Assembly (NCBI RefSeq): GCF_965138505.1
Contig: NZ_CBCSCO010000005.1
Span: 1 to 64,000 of the forward strand
DNA from: Litorimonas haliclonae
GTDB lineage: Bacteria; Pseudomonadota; Alphaproteobacteria; Caulobacterales; Maricaulaceae
Length of the DNA stretch: 64,000 nucleotides
Direction of reading: 5' to 3'
In this document: piece after piece, positions 34,553 through 43,765 of the stretch
Numbering within the stretch: the first letter of the stretch is position 1
Layout of the letters: the number at the start of each line of letters is the position of its first letter
The notes under the pieces: model-generated
Database searches by the model: none
Seen by the model: only the letters and a program-made list of their open reading frames with translations
What the model was told of the DNA's origin: nothing
Made by a program: the position numbers and the translations under genes

Positions 34553-35704
34553 GTGGCAAAACGCGACTATTACGAAATTTTAGGCGTCGCAAAAGGCGCC
34601 GATGCCAAATCCCTTAAATCCGCATTCCGGAAGAAGGCGATGGAATGTCACCCGGACAGACACCCAGACGATCCCGCAGCTGAAGCGCGTTTTAAAGAAC
34701 TGAACGAAGCGTATGGTGTATTGTCCGACGACCAAAAACGCGCGGCCTATGACCGAATGGGTCATGCAGCCTTTGAACAAGGCGGCGGTATGGGCGGCGC
34801 AGGCTTCCAGGACTTTGGCGATATATTCAGCCAGATCTTTGGCGGCGGAGCCGCCGGCGGCGGATTTGCAGATATGTTTGGCGGCGGCCGCGGACGGCAA
34901 ACCGTACAGCGCGGATCCGACCTTCGTTATGAAATGGAAATTTCGTTAGAAGATGCCTTTAACGGCAAAGATATAGATATCGAAGTTCCGATTGCCGAAG
35001 ACTGCGAACGATGCGACGGCGTCGGAGCCGAACCGGGCGCTTCTATCGAGACTTGCTCCACTTGCGGCGGCGCCGGGCGCGTCCGCACCCAACAAGGATT
35101 TTTCACCATGGAACGCCCCTGCACCACCTGCGGCGGGCAAGGCGAATATGTCTCTGACCCCTGCCGGTCTTGCGACGGACAAGGTCAGGTCCGTCAACAA
35201 ACGGCCTTGGATGTGTCCATTCCAGCAGGCGTCGAGGACGGTACCCGTATCCGGCTTTCAGGCCAAGGCGACGCCGCCCCGAAACGCGGCGGCCCGGGCC
35301 AGCGCGGTGACCTCTATATTTTTGTTTCTGTTAAGCCTCATGATTTGTTTGAACGCGAGGGCGCGAACCTCTTCTGCCGAACGCCTGTTCCCATGACAAC
35401 GGCGGCGCTCGGCGGGGAAATTGAAATCCCGACAATTGACCGCGGGCGCTCCAAACTCAAAATTCCCGAGGGCAGCCAGTCCGGCCGCCGCATGCGCTTG
35501 CGCGGAAAAGGCATGAGTACGCTTCGGTCTTCTCAGCGCGGGGACATGTATGTCGAGCTGGGCGTCGAAACGCCGTCCAAGCTGAATAAGCGCCAACGAG
35601 AAATCCTAGAAGAGTTCGCGAAAGAAGGTGGGGATGACATCAGCCCAGAAAGCAAAAACTTCTTTGATAAAGCCAGAGCTTTTTGGGACGAACTAGTGGA
35701 CTAA
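34553..35704 (+). CDS. dnaJ: Chaperone DnaJ (Hsp40)
   Basis: 383 residues from a GTG at 34553, with AAGGA nine bases upstream; the product begins MAKRDYYEILGV, the normal start. The J domain has HPD at about 34-36 (CHPDRHP), followed by a Gly/Phe-rich region, then four zinc-finger repeats (CERCDGVG, CSTCGGAG, CTTCGGQG, CRSCDGQG), then the C-terminal substrate domains. It stimulates DnaK ATPase. In most relatives dnaJ follows dnaK directly; here a glycosyltransferase intervenes. The stop codon is part of a terminator stem. Confidence 0.98.
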   Translation: MAKRDYYEILGVAKGADAKSLKSAFRKKAMECHPDRHPDDPAAEARFKELNEAYGVLSDDQKRAAYDRMGHAAFEQGGGMGGAGFQDFGDIFSQIFGGGAAGGGFADMFGGGRGRQTVQRGSDLRYEMEISLEDAFNGKDIDIEVPIAEDCERCDGVGAEPGASIETCSTCGGAGRVRTQQGFFTMERPCTTCGGQGEYVSDPCRSCDGQGQVRQQTALDVSIPAGVEDGTRIRLSGQGDAAPKRGGPGQRGDLYIFVSVKPHDLFEREGANLFCRTPVPMTTAALGGEIEIPTIDRGRSKLKIPEGSQSGRRMRLRGKGMSTLRSSQRGDMYVELGVETPSKLNKRQREILEEFAKEGGDDISPESKNFFDKARAFWDELVD

Positions 35705-35725
35705 GGACGGCTTGCCGTCCTTTCA
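35703..35725 (+). terminator. Terminator overlapping the dnaJ stop
   Basis: AAGGACGG (35703-35710) pairs with CCGTCCTT (35715-35722) over a 4-base loop, followed by a short T-rich tract. The TAA of dnaJ is in its left arm. Confidence 0.65.
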
Positions 35726-36175
35726 CTTTCCGACTTCCATAGGCCGAAAGTCGCTTGCGCCTGATGTGATGGAATTCCACATATCATCGGCTTCGTTCTC
35801 GTCCTCAACATCTCGCGTGAGGTTCCAAAGCGTGCGGATATAGGGGCCCTTTGCATCTTCACTCATTTGGCCCGTCCAGCTAGTCATTGAGCCATAGCCT
35901 TTGAAGTTAACGGTAAAGGTAATTTGGTCACCCTCGACAAACCCTGTCAGAGGGAAGCGTTTGGATTTATCTGGCTGACCTAAGGCGGTTTGGTAATAAC
36001 CCGACAATACCCCGTCTGTTTCAATGAGCCTGACGGCAGAGTTTCGGTCATTTATCCATTGGCCCTCGAATAATTTTATGGGCTCAGCTTTGGCCTCGTC
36101 AATTTGGGCTTCCGCAGGCGTCCAAAGACTTAGGGCCAGCGCAAAAGCAAAACCGATGATAAATTTGTTAAACAC
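35723..36175 (-). CDS. Avidin/streptavidin-family secreted protein
   Basis: 150 residues from a GTG at 36175; GGGA lies seven bases upstream and no ATG is available. The signal peptide ends near AEA. The mature chain aligns by eye along the streptavidin barrel: GQWIND with W21 and N23 equivalents, Ser27 in RNSAV, Tyr43 and Thr45 in GYYQTALG, TVNFKGYGSMTSWTGQ with Ser88, Thr90 and Trp92, RTLWNL with Trp108, and DMWNSI with Trp120. The Trp79 position is Phe and the Asp128 position appears to be Ser. Biotin binding is plausible but unproven. It overlaps the nhaC stop by 8 bases. Confidence 0.75.
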   Translation of the reverse strand: MFNKFIIGFAFALALSLWTPAEAQIDEAKAEPIKLFEGQWINDRNSAVRLIETDGVLSGYYQTALGQPDKSKRFPLTGFVEGDQITFTVNFKGYGSMTSWTGQMSEDAKGPYIRTLWNLTRDVEDENEADDMWNSITSGASDFRPMEVGK

Positions 36176-37643
36176 CAGCAAATCCCAACGCTAAATAAAT
36201 AATTGTCGCACCCGCTCCAGCCAGAAGGGCGTAAGGAAGCTGCGTCCTAACATGGTCAATATGGTCATTCGCGGTCGCCATGGAGGTGATGATAGAAGTG
36301 TCAGAGGTCGGACTGCAATGGTCGCCAAAGACCCCGCCTCCAAGCGCGGCGGCGACCGCCAAAGTCACATTTGTTTCCAATCCTTGCGCGAGCGGAACGG
36401 CAATCGCGATCATGATCGCAAATGTCCCCCAGCTCGTTCCGGTAGAAAACGCGATAAATCCGCTAATGATGAAAATCAGCGCAGGGACAAGGGCGGGCGA
36501 GAGAAATGGCTTGGCTTGTTCGGCGACATATATGCCCGTACCTAGGTCGCCGCAAAGCGTACCGAGGGCAAAAGCAAATACCATCAACAAGGCCAAAGGC
36601 ACCATGCCGGACATGCCCTTCAATATGACGTCCACCATTTCGCGTATGCCCATTATGCCCTGCGATTTGTTCAGGGCCATAGAAACGAGTATCGCGCCGC
36701 AAACAGAATAGAGAACCGATTTGGACCCAGACGCCCGGTTGATGATATCAAAGAAAGCGTTGGGCGCGTCCGCCGTGGAGTCCCACCCCGTAAAGATAAG
36801 AAAAACCGGCATGAGCAAGACCAGCGTTATAATCGGGATGAGCATATTGCGCGCTTTGGGGGCGGCGCCCTCTTTGGCCTCCATCATCGTGATGTCGCCC
36901 GCAATCATAGGGACGGCCCCGTCACGAAGAATTTTACCTTCGGTCTTGGCCCGGGTTTCCGCTTTTTTCATTTCGCCAAAATCACGGCCCGACAGAATGA
37001 CGAGAATTAAAAGCGCAATAGCGAGCATCGGATAAAAATTAAAGGCTACAGCGCCGACCAACATTGAAACAGGTTCTTGCACATTTTGTTCAGCGAGCAG
37101 GCCCATAACATAGGCTCCCCAAGCATTGAGCGGTATCAAAATACAAGCGGGCGCGCAGGTGCTGTCGGCAATATAGGCGAGTTTTTCGCGCGGGATGTTG
37201 AGCTTATCTGTGACGGGGCGATAGAGCGTGCCGACCGTCAGAGTGGAAATATTGCTCTCGACGAAAATCAGCATGCCAGTCAGAACGGCGAGAAGTTCGA
37301 CCTTTTTACGCTGCCCTTTCCCGTCGGCTCTAGCCGCCCTGGCTTGCAGCCAATTTAGGACACGATTGACGAATCCTTCGACGCCTCCAGCGCGCTGTAT
37401 CAACGCAATCAAAGCTCCGATAAGCAGGGTGAAGATAATTATTTCGGCATTATAATTGCTCTCAAAAACGGCGACGAAACCGCCGAGCGTATCGAGCGTA
37501 CCTTGCAGCGGATTCCCGCCTGCAAGGATAAGAAAGCCGGAGGCAATCCCCAAGAGAAGCGACAGAAAAACCTGACGTGTCCAAAGCGCAAGGACAATTG
37601 CCAAGACAGGCGGCAGAAGAGAAAGAAGGCCGTAAGTTTCCAT
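36168..37643 (-). CDS. NhaC-family Na+/H+ antiporter
   Basis: 491 residues, about eleven membrane helices. The family signature GGGVFGDHCSPTSDTSII near residue 440 is intact, with STCAPACILIPLNAWGAYVMG and FAFSTGTSWGTFAIM as further conserved transport blocks. It exchanges cytoplasmic Na+ for protons, or an amine or organic acid in some relatives. Sodium dependence fits a marine habitat. The 3' end overlaps the avidin-like gene start, so both come from one mRNA. Confidence 0.93.
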   Translation of the reverse strand: METYGLLSLLPPVLAIVLALWTRQVFLSLLLGIASGFLILAGGNPLQGTLDTLGGFVAVFESNYNAEIIIFTLLIGALIALIQRAGGVEGFVNRVLNWLQARAARADGKGQRKKVELLAVLTGMLIFVESNISTLTVGTLYRPVTDKLNIPREKLAYIADSTCAPACILIPLNAWGAYVMGLLAEQNVQEPVSMLVGAVAFNFYPMLAIALLILVILSGRDFGEMKKAETRAKTEGKILRDGAVPMIAGDITMMEAKEGAAPKARNMLIPIITLVLLMPVFLIFTGWDSTADAPNAFFDIINRASGSKSVLYSVCGAILVSMALNKSQGIMGIREMVDVILKGMSGMVPLALLMVFAFALGTLCGDLGTGIYVAEQAKPFLSPALVPALIFIISGFIAFSTGTSWGTFAIMIAIAVPLAQGLETNVTLAVAAALGGGVFGDHCSPTSDTSIITSMATANDHIDHVRTQLPYALLAGAGATIIYLALGFAGV

Positions 37644-37698
37644 CTCTCCGCGTTAAGCTAAATTAAAGCGCCTGGGAAGGGAGGTGCGTTAATTAGAT

Positions 37699-38871
37699 TT
37701 ATCCTTCCAGCGTAAATGTCAGGCCGGCATGATCCTGCAAACGATCAATCAGAGCCGCGCCTAAAGCAGGCGCCGTCGTGTAAACGCCTCCGCCCGGTTT
37801 ATCCCGGTCGACGTCTTTGACCAATGTCAGCGCGCTTTCGGAAATCATTTTCGACGTTGAGCCATAGCCGGGGTCTTTGTCGCCTTTGACGCTCGCCATC
37901 ATTTGTTTCCCGTCTTCGGTGTTGCCAATGAACAGAATATCATAGAATCCGTTTTCGCGCTCGTCCTTAGACGGACCTTCGCCGGGCTTGGGCGGATTTT
38001 TGCCGAAAGTATCGGTTGCAGCAACATGTTTCGCGGCCGCCTCGCCTTTATCGCCCGGCCCGGTCAAAATCATTTCGTCATAGGTAAAACCTTCGCCGTA
38101 AGCGTGGCCCATGAGAGCGTTGGAGCGGTGAACGTTTTTGGTGTTGATCGACGCCATAACGAAAGGCGCGGACCAGCTATCAATATCTTTTTCGTGAATT
38201 GGTTTATGACCAGTCGGCTGAGCCGGGCCGGTGAAATTCGGCACGAGAGAAAACGGGTCTTTCAGCCAGTCCAGAATTTCTGGCTGTTCCTTCGCGCGCT
38301 TCATCGTCTCTGCAAAGCTCGCCGCCGTCCCGCCTGAAAATGTGCCTTTCATTTTGCGGACACGCCCTCGGATTTTTGGCAAGGGTTTACCTATGGCTTC
38401 ATTGGCATGTCGCTGGAGGAAATAAACGCCCATATCAAAAGGAATGGAGTCAAAACCGCAAGACAGCACAACGCGAGATCCGCTTTCTTTCGCCGGGGCG
38501 TTATATTTTTCAATAATGTCATGCATCCACGCCGGTTCCCCGCAAAGATCGACATAATCCGTGCCAGCTTCGACGCAGGCTTTAACCAAGGGCTCGCCAT
38601 AGAGCTGGTAAGGACCGACCGTGGTGATAACGGCTTTGCTGCGCTTGGCCATGTCTGAGAGTGTCTCAGGCTTATCGGAATTAGCCACGATCAGAGCGAC
38701 GTCTTTAGAAATGCCCATTTCTTCTCGGACCTTTTCAAGCTTGCCCTGAGAGCGTCCGGCCATGGCCCATTTCAAGTCGCTGCCATATTCGCTGTTCAGA
38801 TATTCGGCGACCAATCGCCCTGTAAATCCAGTGGCTCCGTAAATGACAATTTCAAATTCGCGGTCTGACAT
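37699..38871 (-). CDS. Saccharopine dehydrogenase-like reductase (trans-acting enoyl reductase type)
   Basis: 390 residues. The N-terminal Rossmann fold begins VIYGATGFTGRLVAEYL, followed by VGPYQLYGEPLVKACVEAGTDYVDLCGEP, the characteristic block of the saccharopine dehydrogenase NADP-binding family. Relatives include mycobacterial trans-acting enoyl reductases for lipid synthesis; true lysine metabolism is unlikely because the catalytic C-terminal domain differs. Substrate unknown. Same strand as the beta-propeller gene upstream (36-base gap), so possibly one operon. Confidence 0.88.
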   Translation of the reverse strand: MSDREFEIVIYGATGFTGRLVAEYLNSEYGSDLKWAMAGRSQGKLEKVREEMGISKDVALIVANSDKPETLSDMAKRSKAVITTVGPYQLYGEPLVKACVEAGTDYVDLCGEPAWMHDIIEKYNAPAKESGSRVVLSCGFDSIPFDMGVYFLQRHANEAIGKPLPKIRGRVRKMKGTFSGGTAASFAETMKRAKEQPEILDWLKDPFSLVPNFTGPAQPTGHKPIHEKDIDSWSAPFVMASINTKNVHRSNALMGHAYGEGFTYDEMILTGPGDKGEAAAKHVAATDTFGKNPPKPGEGPSKDERENGFYDILFIGNTEDGKQMMASVKGDKDPGYGSTSKMISESALTLVKDVDRDKPGGGVYTTAPALGAALIDRLQDHAGLTFTLEG

Positions 38872-38907
38872 ATTTCTTTCCTCTTTTATTTCGTGCTACC
38901 TTATAGA

Positions 38908-39975
38908 TTAAGGGTAAGGCCGATAACCCAAAGTTTCCGACCCCAGGCTAGACACATATAAACGGCCCTCGTCCACTATTCCGCCTGTGGTCAGCGGATA
39001 GGCTCCTTTTGAATCTTGCCACGTCCTTACAACCCCGCCGCCGCTATCAAGTTGCACGACAAAACCGTAATTCTCTGCGGCAGGTTTAAGAAACTCCGGC
39101 AAGCGCCAAATAATTTTACGCAAAAAGGGCTTGGATGATAGGTCATCCAGAGGTTTAGCGCGCTTGGATACAAGTCCCAAAAGATATGTCCCGTCAGGCC
39201 CACGGTTTATATTGTCGGGAAATCCGGGTAGGCTATCAATTACCACACGGCGGTCGCCCTCTGGCGAGATTTCCAAGACGCGGTACTCTCCCGTTTCATT
39301 GACCCAGACCGAGTTTCCATCGGGCGCTATGGCCACGCCATTTGAAAAGGAAATGCCTTCCGCAACACTTTTGGTTTTTTGAGTGGTCAGGTCGTAGGTT
39401 AGCAGGCGCCCCGTACGGCCATGCTCCATAATTTCTAGGAGCGATCCGTCCATTGTCGACCCAGCCGATTTTGCTCCAAACTTTGTGCTGGCGTCAGAAA
39501 AATAAATTAGGCCTTCATCGGTAACGTCGAGATCGTCGGCGTAGAGAATCGGCGTCCCGTTCACTGTGTCCGTCAGGGAGTTTATCTCTCCATCCGCAGT
39601 GATCTCTAAGAGCCCTTTATAGGCATTGGCAACATAAAGACGGCCCTCATACACTTCGAGGCCCAAAGGCTTTCCGCCTGTTTTAGCAAACTCTACCATT
39701 GCTCCGGTGGCTGGGTCGAAGGAGAGTATCCAGCCCGTCTGGGTCGACATGTAAATTAAGCCCTCCATTTCTACGATATCTTCGGGTCCATAATGCCCGT
39801 TCGGCAGATCAATTTCGGTCAAGCCAGCAAGAGCCTCATTAGGCGCAAACGCGCCAACATACCCCTCATCCGCAGGGGCGTCCCAACTCTGCGGATTTAT
39901 CGGAACAGGCCACAGCAATAGATAAGCCGAGAGGGCAATCAATGCCGCGCCTAAGATATACAGAAACAGTTTCAT
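38908..39975 (-). CDS. Strictosidine synthase/SMP-30-like beta-propeller protein
   Basis: 355 residues. An N-terminal membrane anchor (4-22) is followed by a six-bladed propeller with repeated strand pairs (GLIYMSTQTGWILSFDP, GRLYVANAYKGLLEI, GLIYFSDASTKFG, FSNGVAIAPDGNSVWVNET, FPDNINRGPDGTYLLGL). The pattern resembles APMAP and strictosidine synthase-like proteins, which act as lactonases or esterases; activity here is unknown. Faces the periplasm by inference. Upstream of, and probably co-transcribed with, the saccharopine dehydrogenase-like gene. Confidence 0.87.
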   Translation of the reverse strand: MKLFLYILGAALIALSAYLLLWPVPINPQSWDAPADEGYVGAFAPNEALAGLTEIDLPNGHYGPEDIVEMEGLIYMSTQTGWILSFDPATGAMVEFAKTGGKPLGLEVYEGRLYVANAYKGLLEITADGEINSLTDTVNGTPILYADDLDVTDEGLIYFSDASTKFGAKSAGSTMDGSLLEIMEHGRTGRLLTYDLTTQKTKSVAEGISFSNGVAIAPDGNSVWVNETGEYRVLEISPEGDRRVVIDSLPGFPDNINRGPDGTYLLGLVSKRAKPLDDLSSKPFLRKIIWRLPEFLKPAAENYGFVVQLDSGGGVVRTWQDSKGAYPLTTGGIVDEGRLYVSSLGSETLGYRPYP

Positions 39976-40134
39976 AATTTCCCCTAGCCAAATTAATTTC
40001 AGCTTTATCTCACGCTAAACAAAGCGCGGCGTGTGAACAAGCGGGCTTATCAATGACTGTCTTGTGTGTTTACGGTTAGCCCGCCTTGGGATAGGAAGGT
40101 GGTTTCACGAATTTGCACAGGATGACACTAAGGT

Positions 40135-41160
40135 TTGGATACGCACAAAGATATTTTCAGGCTGGCCCAAAAAGCGGATATTGACGCTATTCTTGAGTTC
40201 ACCTCAACCGCCCGCGAGGGACTGACGAATGTTCCGAACACGCGGGAGCTCGTAAAAGCGCAGGTCGAAGAATCGCTCGAAACGCTGAACGAGAAAGAGG
40301 GCGCGAACCGCCTCTTATTTGTTGTAGAGCGCGACGGCGTCATTTTAGGAATTTCGGCGATTATCATGAAATTGGGCGGCGAGGTTCCGTTTTATAATTT
40401 TAAACGGTCCCGCCACTCTGGCCGCGCAACCAACCCGAAACTCGCTATTGATTATGATACGCTGCAACTGACCACCGACTTTTATTCTTATTCAGAAGTC
40501 GCGTCTTTGTTTATGGCCCAGGCCGGGCGCGGGACCGGACTTGCGCGTCTTCTGTCAGCGGGTAGGTTTGGTTATATCCAGAACAATCGGGACAGTTTTC
40601 AAGACGGGCTAATGGCAGAAATCCTCGGCTGGACGGATGAGCAAGGCGTCTCGCCTTTCTGGAAACACTTGGCCTCCCGCTTTATCCAGATGGATTTCGA
40701 TAACGCGGACAAGCTGTCGACTGTGGATAAACGTTTTATCGTCGACCTCCTTCCCGCCCTTCCAATTATGCTAAACCTCCTGCCGTCCATTGTTTCGGAA
40801 TGCACCGGACGGCCGCATGACAACTCCCGCCCTGCCATGAATATGCTGAAAAGTATCGGATTTGAAGAAACCGATATGTGTGACGTTTTTGACGGCGGCC
40901 CAGCCGTAAGGTGCCAGACCGACAAGACTTGGATCGCAAGAACGACAACAGAAATTGAGAGCTACGGCGATGTCGCCGGTCAGGAAAGGTGCCTTTACTC
41001 CTGCGGGAGCGGGATGAATTTCCGCGCCACAGTAGGGCCGGCTAATCTTGTCAAAAAAATTGGCGACAAACAAACGGCCGATAAAATCCGACATGGCGCA
41101 GACCCGGTGTTTATCGCGCAAATGAAAGAGCCCCAGATCGTCAGAAACGAGGCAATATGA
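40135..41160 (+). CDS. astA: Arginine N-succinyltransferase
   Basis: 341 residues from a TTG at 40135; an in-frame TAA six bases upstream excludes longer forms. Transfers succinyl from succinyl-CoA to arginine, the first step of the AST pathway. It has the N-acetyltransferase-like lead (FRLAQKADIDAILEF), the GRGTGLARLLSAGRFGYIQ block near 125, EILGWTDEQGVSPFWKHL, and a C-terminal substrate domain. Length is normal. It overlaps astB by four bases and heads a five-gene run. Confidence 0.93.
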   Translation: MDTHKDIFRLAQKADIDAILEFTSTAREGLTNVPNTRELVKAQVEESLETLNEKEGANRLLFVVERDGVILGISAIIMKLGGEVPFYNFKRSRHSGRATNPKLAIDYDTLQLTTDFYSYSEVASLFMAQAGRGTGLARLLSAGRFGYIQNNRDSFQDGLMAEILGWTDEQGVSPFWKHLASRFIQMDFDNADKLSTVDKRFIVDLLPALPIMLNLLPSIVSECTGRPHDNSRPAMNMLKSIGFEETDMCDVFDGGPAVRCQTDKTWIARTTTEIESYGDVAGQERCLYSCGSGMNFRATVGPANLVKKIGDKQTADKIRHGADPVFIAQMKEPQIVRNEAI

Positions 41161-42488
41161 GTGTGGAGTTAAATATCGATGGCCTTGTCGGGCCAACGCA
41201 TAATTATGCGGGACTGAGCTTCGGTAATGTGGCCTCTGCCGGGAATAAGGGTAATATCTCCAACCCCAAAGAAGCGGCTTTGCAGGGTCTGGAGAAAATG
41301 CGCACTCTCGTCAAAATGGGATTGCCGCAAGCCGTAATGCCGCCTCACGCTCGGCCGCTGACCCATTACCTCAAACAGATCGGGTTTACGGGATCTGACA
41401 GCGCGGTTCATGAGAGCGCTTGGAAAGCCAATCCGTCGCTCGTCGCAAACCTGATGAGCGCCTCGCCTATGTGGACGGCAAATGCGGCAACTGTGTCCCC
41501 CTCGGCTGACACAGCGGACGGACAGGTTCACCTGACCACAGCCAACCTCGTCGCCATGCCGCACCGTTCTGTCGAAGCGCCGCAAACGGAACGCCTGTTA
41601 AAAGCCATCCTGCCCAAAGCGGCCGTTCATTCTGCCCTACCCTCCAACACTGTTTTCGGAGACGAAGGCGCGGCTAACCACAACCGCATGTGCGCCAGCC
41701 ACGACCAAAAAGCGCTGGAAATTTTTGTCTATGGACGGGAAGCCTTTCGCGATACGCAGCAAACGCGCTTTCCCGGCCGCCAGACTCTGGAAGCCTCAAA
41801 GGCGGTCGCCCGCCTTCACAAATTGGATGAGGACAAAACGCTTTATCTTCGTCAGTCCGCCGAAGCGATTGATGCCGGGGCGTTTCACAATGACGTTGTC
41901 TGCGTCACCAATGGCACCGTCATGTTCTATCACAAGGACGCCTTTGACGATATCGACGCTATGCAAAAGGCCGTTCGCGCCAAGGCAGCGCCTCTCGGTT
42001 TCGAGCCAGAGTTCCTGATGGCGGATATGCCGCTCCAGGACGCTATCAGCTCCTACCTCTTTAATTCGCAGCTTTTGAGCTTACCTGATGGGACTATGGC
42101 CTTGATTTTGCCAAAAGACGCGGAGGAGACCCCAACGGCCAAAGCCTTTGTTGATTATTGCCTGTCCGGAAACAATCCGATTTCCGAAGCGCATTATCTC
42201 GATCTGCGTCAATCCATGCGCAATGGCGGCGGCCCCGCCTGTTTGCGCCTTCGCGTGCAGCTGACCGATGAAGAGCTCGCGCAGGTCCACTCTCCAATGT
42301 TGATGGATGATGGTAAAATTTCGGAACTGGAAGCCTGGGTTAAACGTCATTACCGTGACCGCCTCACAAAAGACGATTTGGGCGATCCGGCTCTTATGAC
42401 GGAATGCCGCGCCGCTCTGGATGAGCTAACGCAAATGCTGTCTCTTGGCGCGGTTTATGATTTCCAAATGGAAGGAGGCATCGCATGA
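41157..42488 (+). CDS. astB: N-succinylarginine dihydrolase
   Basis: 443 residues. Hydrolyses N-succinylarginine to N-succinylornithine, CO2 and two ammonia. It starts with the family signature DGLVGPTHNYAGLSFGN, has NTVFGDEGAANHNR near 160, and ends with NGGGPACLRLRV carrying the catalytic Cys near 360. The ATG overlaps the astA stop, and its stop overlaps the next ATG, so the genes are translationally coupled. Confidence 0.97.
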   Translation: MSVELNIDGLVGPTHNYAGLSFGNVASAGNKGNISNPKEAALQGLEKMRTLVKMGLPQAVMPPHARPLTHYLKQIGFTGSDSAVHESAWKANPSLVANLMSASPMWTANAATVSPSADTADGQVHLTTANLVAMPHRSVEAPQTERLLKAILPKAAVHSALPSNTVFGDEGAANHNRMCASHDQKALEIFVYGREAFRDTQQTRFPGRQTLEASKAVARLHKLDEDKTLYLRQSAEAIDAGAFHNDVVCVTNGTVMFYHKDAFDDIDAMQKAVRAKAAPLGFEPEFLMADMPLQDAISSYLFNSQLLSLPDGTMALILPKDAEETPTAKAFVDYCLSGNNPISEAHYLDLRQSMRNGGGPACLRLRVQLTDEELAQVHSPMLMDDGKISELEAWVKRHYRDRLTKDDLGDPALMTECRAALDELTQMLSLGAVYDFQMEGGIA

Positions 42489-43765
42489 ATGCCGTCACAG
42501 ATTTGATTTCCCTCTCCTCGCTGAGCGAAGAGGATAAAGCCGTTCTTGAAACTGTGAAGTCCCGCCAGGACTTTATGCTGGAGCGCGTTAAAAGCTGGTC
42601 GCTTATCAATACGGGCAGTTTGAACGCCGAGGGACTCAACGAGTTATACCCCCTCATCTTAGAAGCCTTGTCCGAGCTCGACGCCAAAGTTGAAGCTCTG
42701 CCGACAGATCCTATCGAAGAGATAAATAATAAGGGCGAAAAAGAATATTTTCAGACCGGGCCCGTACTTCGCGCGCAGGCGCGCCTCGACGCCCCTCTGC
42801 GGGTTGTCATGACAGGTCATTACGATACGGTTTTTCCGCCCGGCACCTTTACCGAGATCAAGGATTTGGGCGACGGAAAATTAAACGGCCCAGGCTTGGC
42901 CGATATGAAAGGCGGGTTGACTGTCATGATCGACGCCATGCGCGCGTTCGAAGCCGGCCCATTTAAAGATAAACTCGGCTATGAAATAATTCTGACGCCA
43001 GATGAAGAAACAGGGAATTTCGCCTCATCGCCTCTCCTGCACGCCGCGGCCAAAGACGCTCATATCGGGCTGACTTTCGAACCTGCAATGGATTGCGACA
43101 GTCTGGCCGGCGCCCGTAAGGGCTCCGGTATCTGGGATATCGTTTTCCACGGCAAAGCCTCACACGCAGGCCGCGCGCCGGAAGCTGGACGCTCCGCTAT
43201 TTGGGCGGCCGCTGACTTGTCGCTGCGTATCGAAGCCCTGAACGGACAACGTGAAGGCGTGACCTTCAACGTGGGCAAAATAGACGGCGGTAATGCGGTC
43301 AACATTGTGCCTGATCTCGGCATTCTCCGATTGGGCGCCCGCGCGCCGACACCCGAAGACGCCGACTGGGCCGAGAGCGCCGTTAAGGCAGCATTAAAAG
43401 ACGCGCTGGATAGCCGCGACGGCATAAAAGCCCATTCCCATGGCGGGTTTTATCGTCCGCCGAAACCGCGCAATGCGGCGCAGGATCAACTCCTATCAGA
43501 TGTTCAAGCAACAGGCAAAGCTCTGGGGCTAGACCTGCAATTCAAAGATACGGGCGGTGTGTGTGAGGGCAATAACGTCTTTGCTGCCGGAACGCCGAAT
43601 GTTGATACATTGGGCGTTAGGGGCGGACGCATTCATTCAGACGAAGAATTTTTCGTTGTAGAGAGCCTGTCCGAACGGGCAGGTTTGGCCGCACTCTTGC
43701 TGAACCGCATTGCGGACGGACGTATTGATGCCCCCGAAATTAAAAAGTTAATGAGTCAATCATGA
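42485..43765 (+). CDS. M20 family metallohydrolase in the ast cluster
   Basis: 426 residues, carboxypeptidase-G2-like. The two-zinc site is complete: H112 and D114 (GHYDTVFPP), D140 (GPGLADMKGG), Glu pair 174-175 (PDEETG), and a C-terminal His in RIHSDEEFF; a dimerisation domain lies between. Such enzymes cleave N-acyl amino acids. Its overlap with astB and astD, and the lack of astE nearby, suggest it removes the succinyl group from N-succinylglutamate. That assignment is inference; cleavage of another acyl-amino acid is possible. Confidence 0.88.
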   Translation: MNAVTDLISLSSLSEEDKAVLETVKSRQDFMLERVKSWSLINTGSLNAEGLNELYPLILEALSELDAKVEALPTDPIEEINNKGEKEYFQTGPVLRAQARLDAPLRVVMTGHYDTVFPPGTFTEIKDLGDGKLNGPGLADMKGGLTVMIDAMRAFEAGPFKDKLGYEIILTPDEETGNFASSPLLHAAAKDAHIGLTFEPAMDCDSLAGARKGSGIWDIVFHGKASHAGRAPEAGRSAIWAAADLSLRIEALNGQREGVTFNVGKIDGGNAVNIVPDLGILRLGARAPTPEDADWAESAVKAALKDALDSRDGIKAHSHGGFYRPPKPRNAAQDQLLSDVQATGKALGLDLQFKDTGGVCEGNNVFAAGTPNVDTLGVRGGRIHSDEEFFVVESLSERAGLAALLLNRIADGRIDAPEIKKLMSQS

